From DAOTWC01 sp048499435 (GTDB taxonomy: Bacteria > Chloroflexota > Anaerolineae > Aggregatilineales > Phototrophicaceae), in contig JASNZW010000006.1 of NCBI GenBank assembly GCA_048499435.1, positions 178,725 to 242,724 of the forward strand: 64,000 nt of DNA, written 5' to 3'. The notes beneath the pieces are model-generated. The model saw only the letters and a program-made list of their open reading frames with translations, had not been told where the DNA came from and ran no database searches. Position 1 is the stretch's first letter, and each line of letters starts with the position of its first letter. The position numbers and the translations under genes are program-made. This document shows positions 17,627 through 25,477 of this stretch, one piece after another.

Positions 17627-18028
17627 ATGGCGCTGATAATGCGAGGTGTGCGCGGGGCCATCACTGTTGAGGTGGACAGCGCCGAGGCGATCTGGGGGGC
17701 GGCGCGCGAGCTGCTGGCGGCGGTGATCGCGGCCAACGGCATCCGCGAGGACGAGGTTGCCAGCGTGATCTTTACGACGACGCCGGACCTGACAGCCGCG
17801 TACCCGGCCCGCGCCGCCCGTGACCTGGGCTGGACGCGCACCGCGCTGATGGGCATGCAGGAAATGGCGGTGCCGGGCAGCCTGGAGCGCTGTATCCGCG
17901 TGCTGGTCCACTGGAACACCACGCGCGGCCTGGATGAGGTGCGCCACGTGTTTCTACGCGGCGCGGTCGCGCTGCGACCTGACTTGAGCGCGGCGTCAGA
18001 GGGCGCGCATGGGAGGAATGACCCGTGA
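17627..18028 (+). CDS. aroH: Chorismate mutase, monofunctional AroH type
   Basis: AroH rearranges chorismate to prephenate, opening the Tyr/Phe branch. The 133-residue protein aligns with Bacillus subtilis AroH throughout: the N-terminal RGVRGAITVE with the catalytic Arg, MQEM with the catalytic Glu, CIRVL with the second Arg and LRPDLS at the C-terminus. In the HVYL motif the active-site Tyr (Tyr108 in B. subtilis) is Phe109 here (HVFL). GGGAAGGA lies upstream of ATG 17627. It is the first structural gene after the attenuator and overlaps the next gene by four bases. Confidence 0.95.
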   Translation: MALIMRGVRGAITVEVDSAEAIWGAARELLAAVIAANGIREDEVASVIFTTTPDLTAAYPARAARDLGWTRTALMGMQEMAVPGSLERCIRVLVHWNTTRGLDEVRHVFLRGAVALRPDLSAASEGAHGRNDP

Positions 18029-19041
18029 TTGTGGTGATGGCGGCGCAGGCGAAAGCCAAAGCTATCTCGGACGTGATCGCGCGCCTGATGGCGGACGGCT
18101 ATGAGGCGCACCTGTCGGAGTTTGAAGGGCGCACGTTTATCGCGGTTGTGGGCGAGAGCGCTGTGCCGTTGGACCCGGCGGCATACGGCGCGATGGCCGG
18201 CGTCGAGAAGATCGACGGCGTGTCGCCGCCGTACATGCTCGCCAGCCGCGCCGCCCACCCGCAGAACTCGCTGGTTCCGCTGAACGGGTCGCAGATGGGC
18301 GGGCAGCAGGTGCTGGTGATCGCCGGGCCGTGCTCGGTAGAGGGCCGCAGCGAGATCATTGAGGCGGCGCACGCGGTTAAGGAAGCGGGCGCGACGGCCC
18401 TGCGCGGCGGCGCGTTTAAGCCGCGCACGTCGCCGTACAGCTTTCAGGGGCACGGCGAGAAGGGGCTGCAGTGGCTGGCGGAGGCCCGCGAACAGACGGG
18501 CCTGCCGGTGGTAACTGAGGTGATGGACCCGGCGCTGGTCCCGCTGGTGTGCCAGTATGCGGACGTGCTTCAGATCGGCGCGCGCAACATGCAGAATTTC
18601 ACGCTGCTGAACGCGGTCGGGCTGAGCCAGCAGACGGTGCTGCTCAAGCGCGGGATGAGCAGCACGATTGAGGACCTGCTGATGGCCGCTGAATATATTC
18701 TGGCGCACGGCAATATGCGCGTGATGGTGTGCGAGCGCGGCATCCGCACGTTCGAGCGGGCCACGCGCAACACTTTTGACCTCAACGCTATCCCGGTGTT
18801 GAAGAACCTGACGCATCTGCCGGTGCTGGCTGACCCCAGCCACGCGGTCGGTATGCGCGAATATGTGCCGGCGCTGGCGCTGGCGGCGGTGGCTGCCGGG
18901 GCGGATGGCCTGATTATTGAGGTGCATCCCAACCCGGAAAAAGCGATATCGGACGGGCGACAAAGCCTGACACCGGCGGCGTTCAGGGACCTGATCGCGC
19001 AGGTGCGGCTGGTGGCTGAAGCGGTAGGAAGGACGGCGTAG
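18025..19041 (+). CDS. aroF: 3-deoxy-7-phosphoheptulonate (DAHP) synthase, type I-beta
   Basis: This enzyme condenses PEP and erythrose-4-phosphate, the entry to the shikimate pathway. The 338-residue protein has an N-terminal ferredoxin-like domain (about residues 1-75), which in Thermotoga-type enzymes is the Tyr/Phe feedback site, and a KDO8PS/NeuB-like barrel with AGPCSVEG, RGGAFKPRTSPYSFQG, LLKRGM and ADPSHAVG. The GTG start at 18025 overlaps the aroH stop (GTGA) and follows GGGAGG. Gene symbol usage varies between species (aroF, aroG, aroA). Confidence 0.95.
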   Translation: MIVVMAAQAKAKAISDVIARLMADGYEAHLSEFEGRTFIAVVGESAVPLDPAAYGAMAGVEKIDGVSPPYMLASRAAHPQNSLVPLNGSQMGGQQVLVIAGPCSVEGRSEIIEAAHAVKEAGATALRGGAFKPRTSPYSFQGHGEKGLQWLAEAREQTGLPVVTEVMDPALVPLVCQYADVLQIGARNMQNFTLLNAVGLSQQTVLLKRGMSSTIEDLLMAAEYILAHGNMRVMVCERGIRTFERATRNTFDLNAIPVLKNLTHLPVLADPSHAVGMREYVPALALAAVAAGADGLIIEVHPNPEKAISDGRQSLTPAAFRDLIAQVRLVAEAVGRTA

Positions 19042-19042
19042 G

Positions 19043-19960
19043 ATGGCAACCGGCAGTTTTCACTGCCGCCACCTCGCGGTGGTCGGCCTGGGCCTGATGG
19101 GCGGCTCAGCGGCGCTGGCGCTGCGCGGGGCGGCGGATACAGTTACGGGCGTGGACGTGAGCGCCGCAACGCGCGACTTCGCGCTGGCGCGCGGCGTTGT
19201 GGACCGGGCGACAGACGATCTGCGCGCGGGCGTTAAGGACGCGGACGTGGTGATTCTGGCGCCGCCAGTGCGCGAAATCGTGGAGATGCTGCGGCGGCGC
19301 ATCGGCTCGTATCTGCGCTCCAACACGCTGCTGATTGACCTGGGCAGCACCAAGCAGGACATCTGCGCCGCGATGGCCGAGCTGCCGATTGGCGTGCAGG
19401 CGGTGGGCGGCCACCCGATGACCGGCAAAGAAAACAGCGGCATTCGCGCCAGCGACGCCGCGCTCTACCAGGGGCGCCCGTTCGTGCTGTGCCCGACACG
19501 GCGCACCACGCCGGCGGCCCGCCTGCGCGCGCTGGCGCTGGTCGAGGCGCTGGGCGCCGTGCCGATTGAGATGGACGCGGCGCGCCACGATCATGTGGTG
19601 GCGGCTATCAGCCACCTGCCGTACCTGCTGAGCGCGGCGCTGGTGGCGACGGTGGCGCAGGAAGGGCAGGCGGACACGGCCGTGTGGCAGCTTGCGGCGG
19701 GCGGCTTTCGCGATATGTCGCGGCTGGCGGCCAGCGATGTGCAGATGATGGGCGACATCATCAGCACCAACACGCAGGCGGTGGCGACGCTGCTGGCGCT
19801 GTTCCGGGTGCAGCTCGCGCTGCTGGAGGCCAAGCTGATCGCGCGCGATGAGCAGCACCTGGCGGAGGCGCTGCGCCCTACGCGCGCGGCGCGCCTGAGC
19901 TGGATGGCGGAATATGGCAGCGGGATTCAGAATGGAGCGCAGCATGGCAGCGATAAATAA
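19043..19960 (+). CDS. tyrA: Prephenate dehydrogenase
   Basis: TyrA oxidatively decarboxylates prephenate to 4-hydroxyphenylpyruvate, the tyrosine precursor. The 305-residue protein has an N-terminal Rossmann motif GLGLMGGS, the PVR and DLGSTK segments, and the GGHPMTGKE substrate loop followed by the helical dimer domain. There is no C-terminal ACT domain, so Tyr control may act through the DAHP synthase and the leader instead. It begins two bases after aroF and its end overlaps aroA. Confidence 0.95.
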   Translation: MATGSFHCRHLAVVGLGLMGGSAALALRGAADTVTGVDVSAATRDFALARGVVDRATDDLRAGVKDADVVILAPPVREIVEMLRRRIGSYLRSNTLLIDLGSTKQDICAAMAELPIGVQAVGGHPMTGKENSGIRASDAALYQGRPFVLCPTRRTTPAARLRALALVEALGAVPIEMDAARHDHVVAAISHLPYLLSAALVATVAQEGQADTAVWQLAAGGFRDMSRLAASDVQMMGDIISTNTQAVATLLALFRVQLALLEAKLIARDEQHLAEALRPTRAARLSWMAEYGSGIQNGAQHGSDK

Positions 19961-21263
19961 GCGCAGCGACCTGGTGGTGCGGCCAGCGGCGGGCCTGCGC
20001 GGCAGCGCCAGCGTGCCGGGCGACAAGTCCATCTCGCACCGGGCGGTGCTGTTCGGCATGCTGGCCCAGGGGCCAACGCGGGCGCGCCGCTGGCTGGCCG
20101 CCGGCGATACCGAGGCGTCGCTGCATGCCGCGCAGGCGCTGGGGGTGCGCGTCGAACGGCACAGCGCCGATGACCTGACCGTTCACGGCGGGCTGCTGCG
20201 CCCGCCTGGCGAACCGCTGAACCTGGCCAACGCCGGGACAGGCATCCGGCTGCTGGCCGGGATTATGGCCGGGCAGCCGTTCGCCAGCGTGCTGGATGGC
20301 AGCGAACAGCTTCGCGGCCGCCCGATGCGGCGGGTTGTCGAGCCGCTGCGGCTGATGGGCGCGGACATCAGCGCTAGCGGCGACCGCGCGCCGCTGACGA
20401 TCCGCCCGGCGGCGCTGCGCGGCATCCGCTATCTGCTGCCGGTCGCCAGCGCGCAGGTCAAAAGCGCGGTGCTGCTGGCCGGGCTGTTCGCGGCGGGCGC
20501 GACGGTTATCGTCCAGCCCGGCCCGGCGCGCGACCACACTGAGCGCATGCTGCGCGCGATGGGCGCGGATATCACGGTTGAAGGCGACGCGGTGACGCTG
20601 CGGCCTAGCCCGGCGCTGCTGCCGCTTGACTTCAGCGTGCCGGGCGATTTTTCGTCGGCGGCCTTCCTGATTGTGGCGGCGTGTGTCGTGCCGGGCAGCG
20701 ATATCACCATTACCGGCGTCAACCTCAACCCGACGCGGACCGGCCTGCTGGATGCGCTGCTGGCGATGGGCGCGGACATCACCGTTATGGAAGGCGGCCT
20801 GGAGGCCGGCGAGCCGGCTGGCGCGCTGCGGGTGCGCCACCGCGCGCTGCGCGGTGTCGAGATCGGCGGCGACCTGGTGGTGCGGATGATTGACGAGTTC
20901 CCGGCGCTGCTGGTGGCGGCGCTCCACGCCGAAGGGCGCACGATTGTCCGTGAGGCGCAGGAACTGCGTGTCAAAGAGACCGATCGCATCGCTGTGATGG
21001 CGGCTGAGCTGGGCAAAATGGGCGCGCGCGTCAGTGAGGCGGCGGACGGGTTCGCGCTGGTTGGGCCGCAGCCCCTGACGGGCGCGCTGGTGGACAGCCA
21101 CGACGATCACCGGGTGGCGATGAGCCTGGCGCTGGCCGGGCTGGCCGCGCCAGGGCGGACTGTGATCGCGGGCGGCGCGTGCGCGGGCGATTCGTTTCCC
21201 GGTTTCGCGGCGGCGCTGGCCGGGCTGGGCGCGGATGTGCGCGAGCTGGCGGCGCTGGCCTGA
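19944..21263 (+). CDS. aroA: 3-phosphoshikimate 1-carboxyvinyltransferase (EPSP synthase)
   Basis: AroA transfers enolpyruvyl from PEP to shikimate-3-phosphate. The 439-residue protein shows VPGDKSISHRAVLFG at the start, the PEP-binding NAGTGIRLL and the RVKETDRIA motif. In the glyphosate-relevant position it reads NAGTGIR, unlike the NAGTAMR of class I enzymes, and overall it resembles class II/Bacillus-like sequences. ATG 19944 follows GGAG and overlaps tyrA by 17 bases; ATG 19932 is an alternative. Confidence 0.95.
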   Translation: MAAINKRSDLVVRPAAGLRGSASVPGDKSISHRAVLFGMLAQGPTRARRWLAAGDTEASLHAAQALGVRVERHSADDLTVHGGLLRPPGEPLNLANAGTGIRLLAGIMAGQPFASVLDGSEQLRGRPMRRVVEPLRLMGADISASGDRAPLTIRPAALRGIRYLLPVASAQVKSAVLLAGLFAAGATVIVQPGPARDHTERMLRAMGADITVEGDAVTLRPSPALLPLDFSVPGDFSSAAFLIVAACVVPGSDITITGVNLNPTRTGLLDALLAMGADITVMEGGLEAGEPAGALRVRHRALRGVEIGGDLVVRMIDEFPALLVAALHAEGRTIVREAQELRVKETDRIAVMAAELGKMGARVSEAADGFALVGPQPLTGALVDSHDDHRVAMSLALAGLAAPGRTVIAGGACAGDSFPGFAAALAGLGADVRELAALA

Positions 21264-21343
21264 ACGCCAGCAGGCCCATCCGTTCGGTGGTATCATGCCT
21301 GTGAGCAGGTTACAGCGTTCTGTGTCAGGGCGAAGGATAGTGT

Positions 21344-22183
21344 ATGAGTGATAAGCGGCTCGGCGTGATCGGCTGGCCGATAGCGCACAGCCTCGGCCCG
21401 GCGATGTTTCACGCGGCTTTCGCCGCGCTGGGGCTGGACGGCTGGCGGTATGACCTGCTGCCGGTCCCGCCCGATATTGTTGGCCACAGCCTGCGCACGC
21501 TGCGCGACGAGGGCGGCTACCTGGGCGTGAACGTGACCGTCCCGCTGAAGACGGCGGTGCTGGCGCACACCCGGCCCGACGCGCTGGCGCGGGCGCTGGG
21601 CGCGGCTAACACGATTGACTTTCGCAGCGGCGCGGCGACCAACACGGATGTCGGCGGCTTCATCGAGGACCTGCACGCGCACGGCGTGCCGGTGGCTGGC
21701 AGCCGCGCGCTGGTGATCGGCGCGGGCGGCGCGGCGCGGGCGGCGGTCTATGGGCTGGCGCAGGCCGGCGCGGAGGTGCTGGTCGCTAACCGCACGGCGC
21801 AGCGGGCGCAGACGATGCTCGCTGACCTGGCGCTGGCGGCCGGGCTGCGCGGCGCGTCCGTTGTGTCGTTTCAGCAGGCTGCCGAGGCTGAGCTGTCTCT
21901 GGTGGTCAACTGCACGCCAGCCGGCATGTGGCCGCAGGTGGACGGCTGTCCCTGGCCGTCGGATGTGCGCCTGCCAGCGGGGATCACCGTGTACGACATG
22001 GTTTACCGGCCCGCGCGCACGCGCTTGATGGCGCTGGCGGAGGCGGCGGGCGGGCGCGCGATTGGCGGCCTGGGGATGCTGGCGCGCCAGGGGGCGGCGG
22101 CGTTCACGCTGTGGACCGGGCAGCCCGCGCCGGCTGCGGTGATGCTGGCGGCGGCGCGCGCGGCGCTGGCGGCGGCGGAATAG
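21344..22183 (+). CDS. aroE: Shikimate dehydrogenase
   Basis: AroE reduces 3-dehydroshikimate with NADPH. The 279-residue protein has the substrate motif GWPIAHSLGP, the catalytic Lys in NVTVPLKT, the NTDVGGF segment and the Rossmann GAGGAARA with NRT (NADPH preference). GCGAAGGA lies upstream of ATG 21344. It follows an 80-base gap after aroA; a weak TATCAT there could be an internal promoter, but no good -35 is seen. Confidence 0.95.
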   Translation: MSDKRLGVIGWPIAHSLGPAMFHAAFAALGLDGWRYDLLPVPPDIVGHSLRTLRDEGGYLGVNVTVPLKTAVLAHTRPDALARALGAANTIDFRSGAATNTDVGGFIEDLHAHGVPVAGSRALVIGAGGAARAAVYGLAQAGAEVLVANRTAQRAQTMLADLALAAGLRGASVVSFQQAAEAELSLVVNCTPAGMWPQVDGCPWPSDVRLPAGITVYDMVYRPARTRLMALAEAAGGRAIGGLGMLARQGAAAFTLWTGQPAPAAVMLAAARAALAAAE

Positions 22184-22209
22184 TTTCGCGTAGTCAGAAT
22201 GGAGCGTAT

Positions 22210-23388
22210 ATGTTACGGCTGCTAACTGCTGGCGAGAGCCATGGCCCGGTGCTGACGGCGGTGCTGGAGGGCGTGCCTGCCGGGCTGCCGCTGGACGCGG
22301 CGGCGATCAACGACGAGCTGGCGCGCCGCCAGCAGGGATATGGCTCTGGCGGGCGCATGCGCATCGAGCGGGACGAGGTGCAGATTACGGCTGGCGTCGT
22401 CGCCGGGTACACGACGGGGGCGCCGATTGCGCTGCTGGTAGAAAACCGCGACTGGAAGAACTGGAAGGACCGCGGCATCGCGCCGATGACCACGCCCCGG
22501 CCCGGCCACGCCGACCTGACGGGCGCGGTTAAGTACGGCTACCGCGAGCTGCGGCTGGCGCTGGAGCGCGCCAGTGCCCGCGAAACGGCCATGCGGGTGG
22601 CGGCGGGGGCGATCTGCAAGCGGTTGCTGACTGAGCTGGGCGCGGATGTCGGCGGGTATGCCGTGCAGATCGGCGGCGTGAAGGCGGAGCTGCCGGCGGA
22701 GCTGCCGTATGCTGAGCGGTTCGCGCTGGCGGAGGCTAACGATGTGCGCTGCCCGGACGCCGCCGCCGCTGAGCAGATGCACGCTGAGATCCGGCAGGCG
22801 ATTGTGGACAAGGATACGCTGGGCGGCGTGTTCGAGGTCGTGGCGCTGAACATCCCGCCGGGCCTGGGGTCGCACGTGCACTATGACCGGCGCCTGGACG
22901 CGCGCATCGTGGCGGCGCTGGTGAGCATCCACGCCGTGAAGGGGGCGGAGGTTGGCCCCGCGTTCGACAATGCCGGTTTGCGCGGCTCGCAGGTGCACGA
23001 CGCCATCGTGCGGCAGGCCGATGGCCGTCTGGCGCGGCGCGGCAACCGCGCTGGCGGCATCGAAGGCGGCATCACCACCGGCGAGCCGATTGTGGCGCGC
23101 GCGGCCATGAAGCCGATCTCAACGCTGCTGCAGGGCATCGATTCCGTGGACCTGGCGACGGGCACAGCGGAGCGCACAACGTATGAACGCAGCGATTTCT
23201 GCGCGCTGCCGCGCGCTGTCCCGGTGGGGGAGGCCATGCTGGCGCTGACGCTGGCGGACGCGCTGCTGGAGAAGCTGGGCGGCGACAGCTTGGACGAGCT
23301 GCGTCCGCGCCTCGCGGCGCTGCGGCGGGCGCATATAGACGACCTGCCGATGGACAATCGGGAGTGGCGCTTTGGCTACCAGGTCTGA
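22210..23388 (+). CDS. aroC: Chorismate synthase
   Basis: AroC removes phosphate from EPSP to give chorismate, using reduced FMN. The 392-residue protein has the signatures GESHGPVL, GYGSGGRMRIE, RPGHADLTGAVKYG and RASARETAMRVAAGAI, plus the C-terminal substrate-binding region. GGAG precedes ATG 22210. A much longer in-frame reading from 21928 would run back through aroE and is not real. The 3' end overlaps aroK by 17 bases. Confidence 0.96.
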   Translation: MLRLLTAGESHGPVLTAVLEGVPAGLPLDAAAINDELARRQQGYGSGGRMRIERDEVQITAGVVAGYTTGAPIALLVENRDWKNWKDRGIAPMTTPRPGHADLTGAVKYGYRELRLALERASARETAMRVAAGAICKRLLTELGADVGGYAVQIGGVKAELPAELPYAERFALAEANDVRCPDAAAAEQMHAEIRQAIVDKDTLGGVFEVVALNIPPGLGSHVHYDRRLDARIVAALVSIHAVKGAEVGPAFDNAGLRGSQVHDAIVRQADGRLARRGNRAGGIEGGITTGEPIVARAAMKPISTLLQGIDSVDLATGTAERTTYERSDFCALPRAVPVGEAMLALTLADALLEKLGGDSLDELRPRLAALRRAHIDDLPMDNREWRFGYQV

Positions 23389-23887
23389 GCGCAACATCGT
23401 CATCACGGGCTTTATGGGGACGGGCAAGACAGCGACCGGGCGGCGCGTGGCGGCGCGGCTGGCGCGCCCGTTTGTTGACACGGACGCGGAGATCGAGCGG
23501 CGGGCGGGCCGGTCAATCACGGCGATTTTCGCGCAGGACGGCGAGGCGGCTTTCCGGCGCAGCGAGGCGCGTATATGCCGTTTTTACGCGGCCCAGCGCG
23601 GGCTGGTGGTCGCCACTGGTGGCGGGATGCTGGTGGATGAGAGCAACCGGGCGGTGATGCTGGCGTCAGGGTTTGTCGTGTGCCTGGACGCCAGCGTAGA
23701 GACTATCCGCGCGCGGCTGGCCGCCGCCGCTGACCGCCCGCTGTTCAGCGGCGACTGGCCGGCGCTGCTGGCGCGCCGCCAGCCGGCTTACGCCGCGATA
23801 CCTTACCACGTGAACACGGACGGCCAAACGCCGGAGGCCGCTGCTGAGGAGGTGCTGGCGCTGTGGCAGCAATGGACAGCCGGGTGA
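23372..23887 (+). CDS. aroK: Shikimate kinase
   Basis: AroK phosphorylates shikimate. The 171-residue P-loop kinase has Walker A GFMGTGKT (residues 13-20), the shikimate-binding DTD, a conserved Arg in RRSEARI, GGG (about 83-85) and an adenine-binding C-terminal region. The start is TTG 23372 after GGGAG, inside the aroC gene; the first in-frame ATG would delete part of the P-loop, so the TTG is well supported. It overlaps aroB at its 3' end. Confidence 0.93.
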   Translation: MATRSERNIVITGFMGTGKTATGRRVAARLARPFVDTDAEIERRAGRSITAIFAQDGEAAFRRSEARICRFYAAQRGLVVATGGGMLVDESNRAVMLASGFVVCLDASVETIRARLAAAADRPLFSGDWPALLARRQPAYAAIPYHVNTDGQTPEAAAEEVLALWQQWTAG

Positions 23888-24921
23888 TCCGCGTGGACGC
23901 GCCGGGCGGCGCTTACGAAATCCGCATTGAGGCGGGCCTGCTGGGGCGGGTGGGCGCGCTGGTGGCCGGGCTGCGCCCGCCGGTGAGCCGCGCGGCGGTC
24001 GTCACCAACAGCACGCTGGCCCCGCTGTACGGCGCGCCGCTGGCGGCGGCGCTGGATGCCGCGCTGGTGACAACCGCTGACGGCGAGGCGTTCAAGACGC
24101 TCGACACGGTGGCGCAGCTTTACGCTGATTTCGTGCAGGCCGGGCTGGACCGCGGCAGCCTGGTGCTTGCGCTGGGCGGCGGCGTGGTGGGCGACAGCGC
24201 CGGGTTCGCGGCGGCGACGTATATGCGCGGCGTGCGGCTGGCGCAGATGCCGACCAGCCTGCTGGCGATGGTCGATTCGAGTGTGGGCGGCAAGACCGGC
24301 GTTGACCTGCCGCAGGGCAAAAACCTGGTGGGCGCGTTTAAGCAGCCGGAGGCGGTGTGGATTGACCCGGACGTGCTGCGGACGCTGCCCGCGCGCGAGT
24401 GGCGCTGCGGCATGGCAGAGGTGCTCAAACACGGCCTGCTGGCTGACCCGGCGCTGCTGGACCCGGCGCTGCACGACCCGGCGCGCGCGGCTGAGCTGGT
24501 GCGGCGGGCGGTGCAGGTTAAGGTGGATATTGTTCAGCAGGACCCTTACGAACAGGGCGTGCGAGCGCATCTCAACCTGGGGCACACGTTTGCCCACGCT
24601 GTTGAACAGGTCAGCGGCTACCGGTGGCCGCACGGCGAGGCGGTGGGCATCGGGCTGCTGGCGGCGGCGCGGCTGTCAGCGGCGCTGGGGCTGTGCGGCG
24701 CTGATGTGCCCGCGCAGGTGGAGCAGGCGCTGGCGGCGGTGGGGCTGCCGCGCCGTCTGGGCGGCCTTGACCCGGACGCGCTGTACCGCGCGATGGCGAC
24801 CGATAAAAAGTGGCAGGCGGGGCGGTCACGCTTTGTTGTGCTGCGCGGCATCGGCCAGCCGGAGGTGATTGAGGGCGTCGCGCCGGCGGCGGTCACGGCG
24901 GTGCTGGCGGCGCTGGCATAG
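23863..24921 (+). CDS. aroB: 3-dehydroquinate synthase
   Basis: AroB cyclises DAHP to 3-dehydroquinate with NAD and a metal ion. The 352-residue protein shows GGGVVGDSAGFAAATYMRG, the SVGGKTGVD motif, the metal ligand region MAEVLKHGLL and HLNLGHTFAHAVE. GTG 23863 has GAGGAGG ten bases upstream; ATG 23872 is an alternative that drops three residues. It overlaps aroK by 25 bases. Confidence 0.95.
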   Translation: MAAMDSRVIRVDAPGGAYEIRIEAGLLGRVGALVAGLRPPVSRAAVVTNSTLAPLYGAPLAAALDAALVTTADGEAFKTLDTVAQLYADFVQAGLDRGSLVLALGGGVVGDSAGFAAATYMRGVRLAQMPTSLLAMVDSSVGGKTGVDLPQGKNLVGAFKQPEAVWIDPDVLRTLPAREWRCGMAEVLKHGLLADPALLDPALHDPARAAELVRRAVQVKVDIVQQDPYEQGVRAHLNLGHTFAHAVEQVSGYRWPHGEAVGIGLLAAARLSAALGLCGADVPAQVEQALAAVGLPRRLGGLDPDALYRAMATDKKWQAGRSRFVVLRGIGQPEVIEGVAPAAVTAVLAALA

Positions 24922-24985
24922 GCGCGCGGAGCCGGGCAAACTGCGCTATACTGGCGGCAGGGGCGGCATAAAAACTGGTGCGCTT

Positions 24986-25441
24986 ATGAAATACATTCTT
25001 TTGCTGCACGGGCCTAATCTTAACCTGCTGGGGACGCGCCAGCCGGAAATTTACGGCAGCATGACGCTGGAGCAGGTGAATATGCTGGCGGCGGCGCATG
25101 TGCGCGCGCTGCGGGTTGAACTGCGCGCTGAACAGTCGAACCATGAAGGCGCGCTGGTTGACATTCTGCATGTGGCGCGCAACTGGGCGGACGGCGTTGT
25201 GTTCAACCCCGGCGGTTATACGCACACGTCAGTGGCGCTGCGCGACGCCATCAGCGCGGTGGCGCTGCCGGTGGTCGAAGTGCACCTGTCCAACATTCAC
25301 GCGCGCGAGCCGTTCCGCCACACGTCGCTGCTGGCCCCGGTGTGTATTGGCCAGGTGGCCGGTTTTGGCTGGCGCAGCTATCTGCTGGGCCTGGATGCGC
25401 TGCTGGGGCATCTGGGGCTGCTGCCGCAGCCAGAATTGTAG
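24986..25441 (+). CDS. aroQ: 3-dehydroquinate dehydratase, type II
   Basis: AroQ dehydrates 3-dehydroquinate. The 151-residue protein has the type II signatures: LHGPNLNLLGTRQPEIYG with the catalytic Arg and Tyr, the EQSNHEGALVD segment, NPGGYTHTSVAL and the catalytic His in VHLSNIHAREPFR. ATG 24986 is chosen from family length. A TATACT at 24947-24952 in the 64-base gap could be an internal -10 element, but its -35 is poor. Confidence 0.95.
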   Translation: MKYILLLHGPNLNLLGTRQPEIYGSMTLEQVNMLAAAHVRALRVELRAEQSNHEGALVDILHVARNWADGVVFNPGGYTHTSVALRDAISAVALPVVEVHLSNIHAREPFRHTSLLAPVCIGQVAGFGWRSYLLGLDALLGHLGLLPQPEL

Positions 25442-25477
25442 AATCAACCCTTACCAGCGCCAGCGTAGGCGGTCCTG

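Noticed and set aside
19878..21296. A 472-codon minus-strand open frame
   Set aside because: It is antisense to aroA, which is clearly real. Several similar long antisense frames over uvrB, trpE and the aro genes were dropped for the same reason.
21928..22209. N-terminal extension of aroC
   Set aside because: It would overlap aroE over its last 85 codons, and the aroC signature begins at 22210 behind a good ribosome site.
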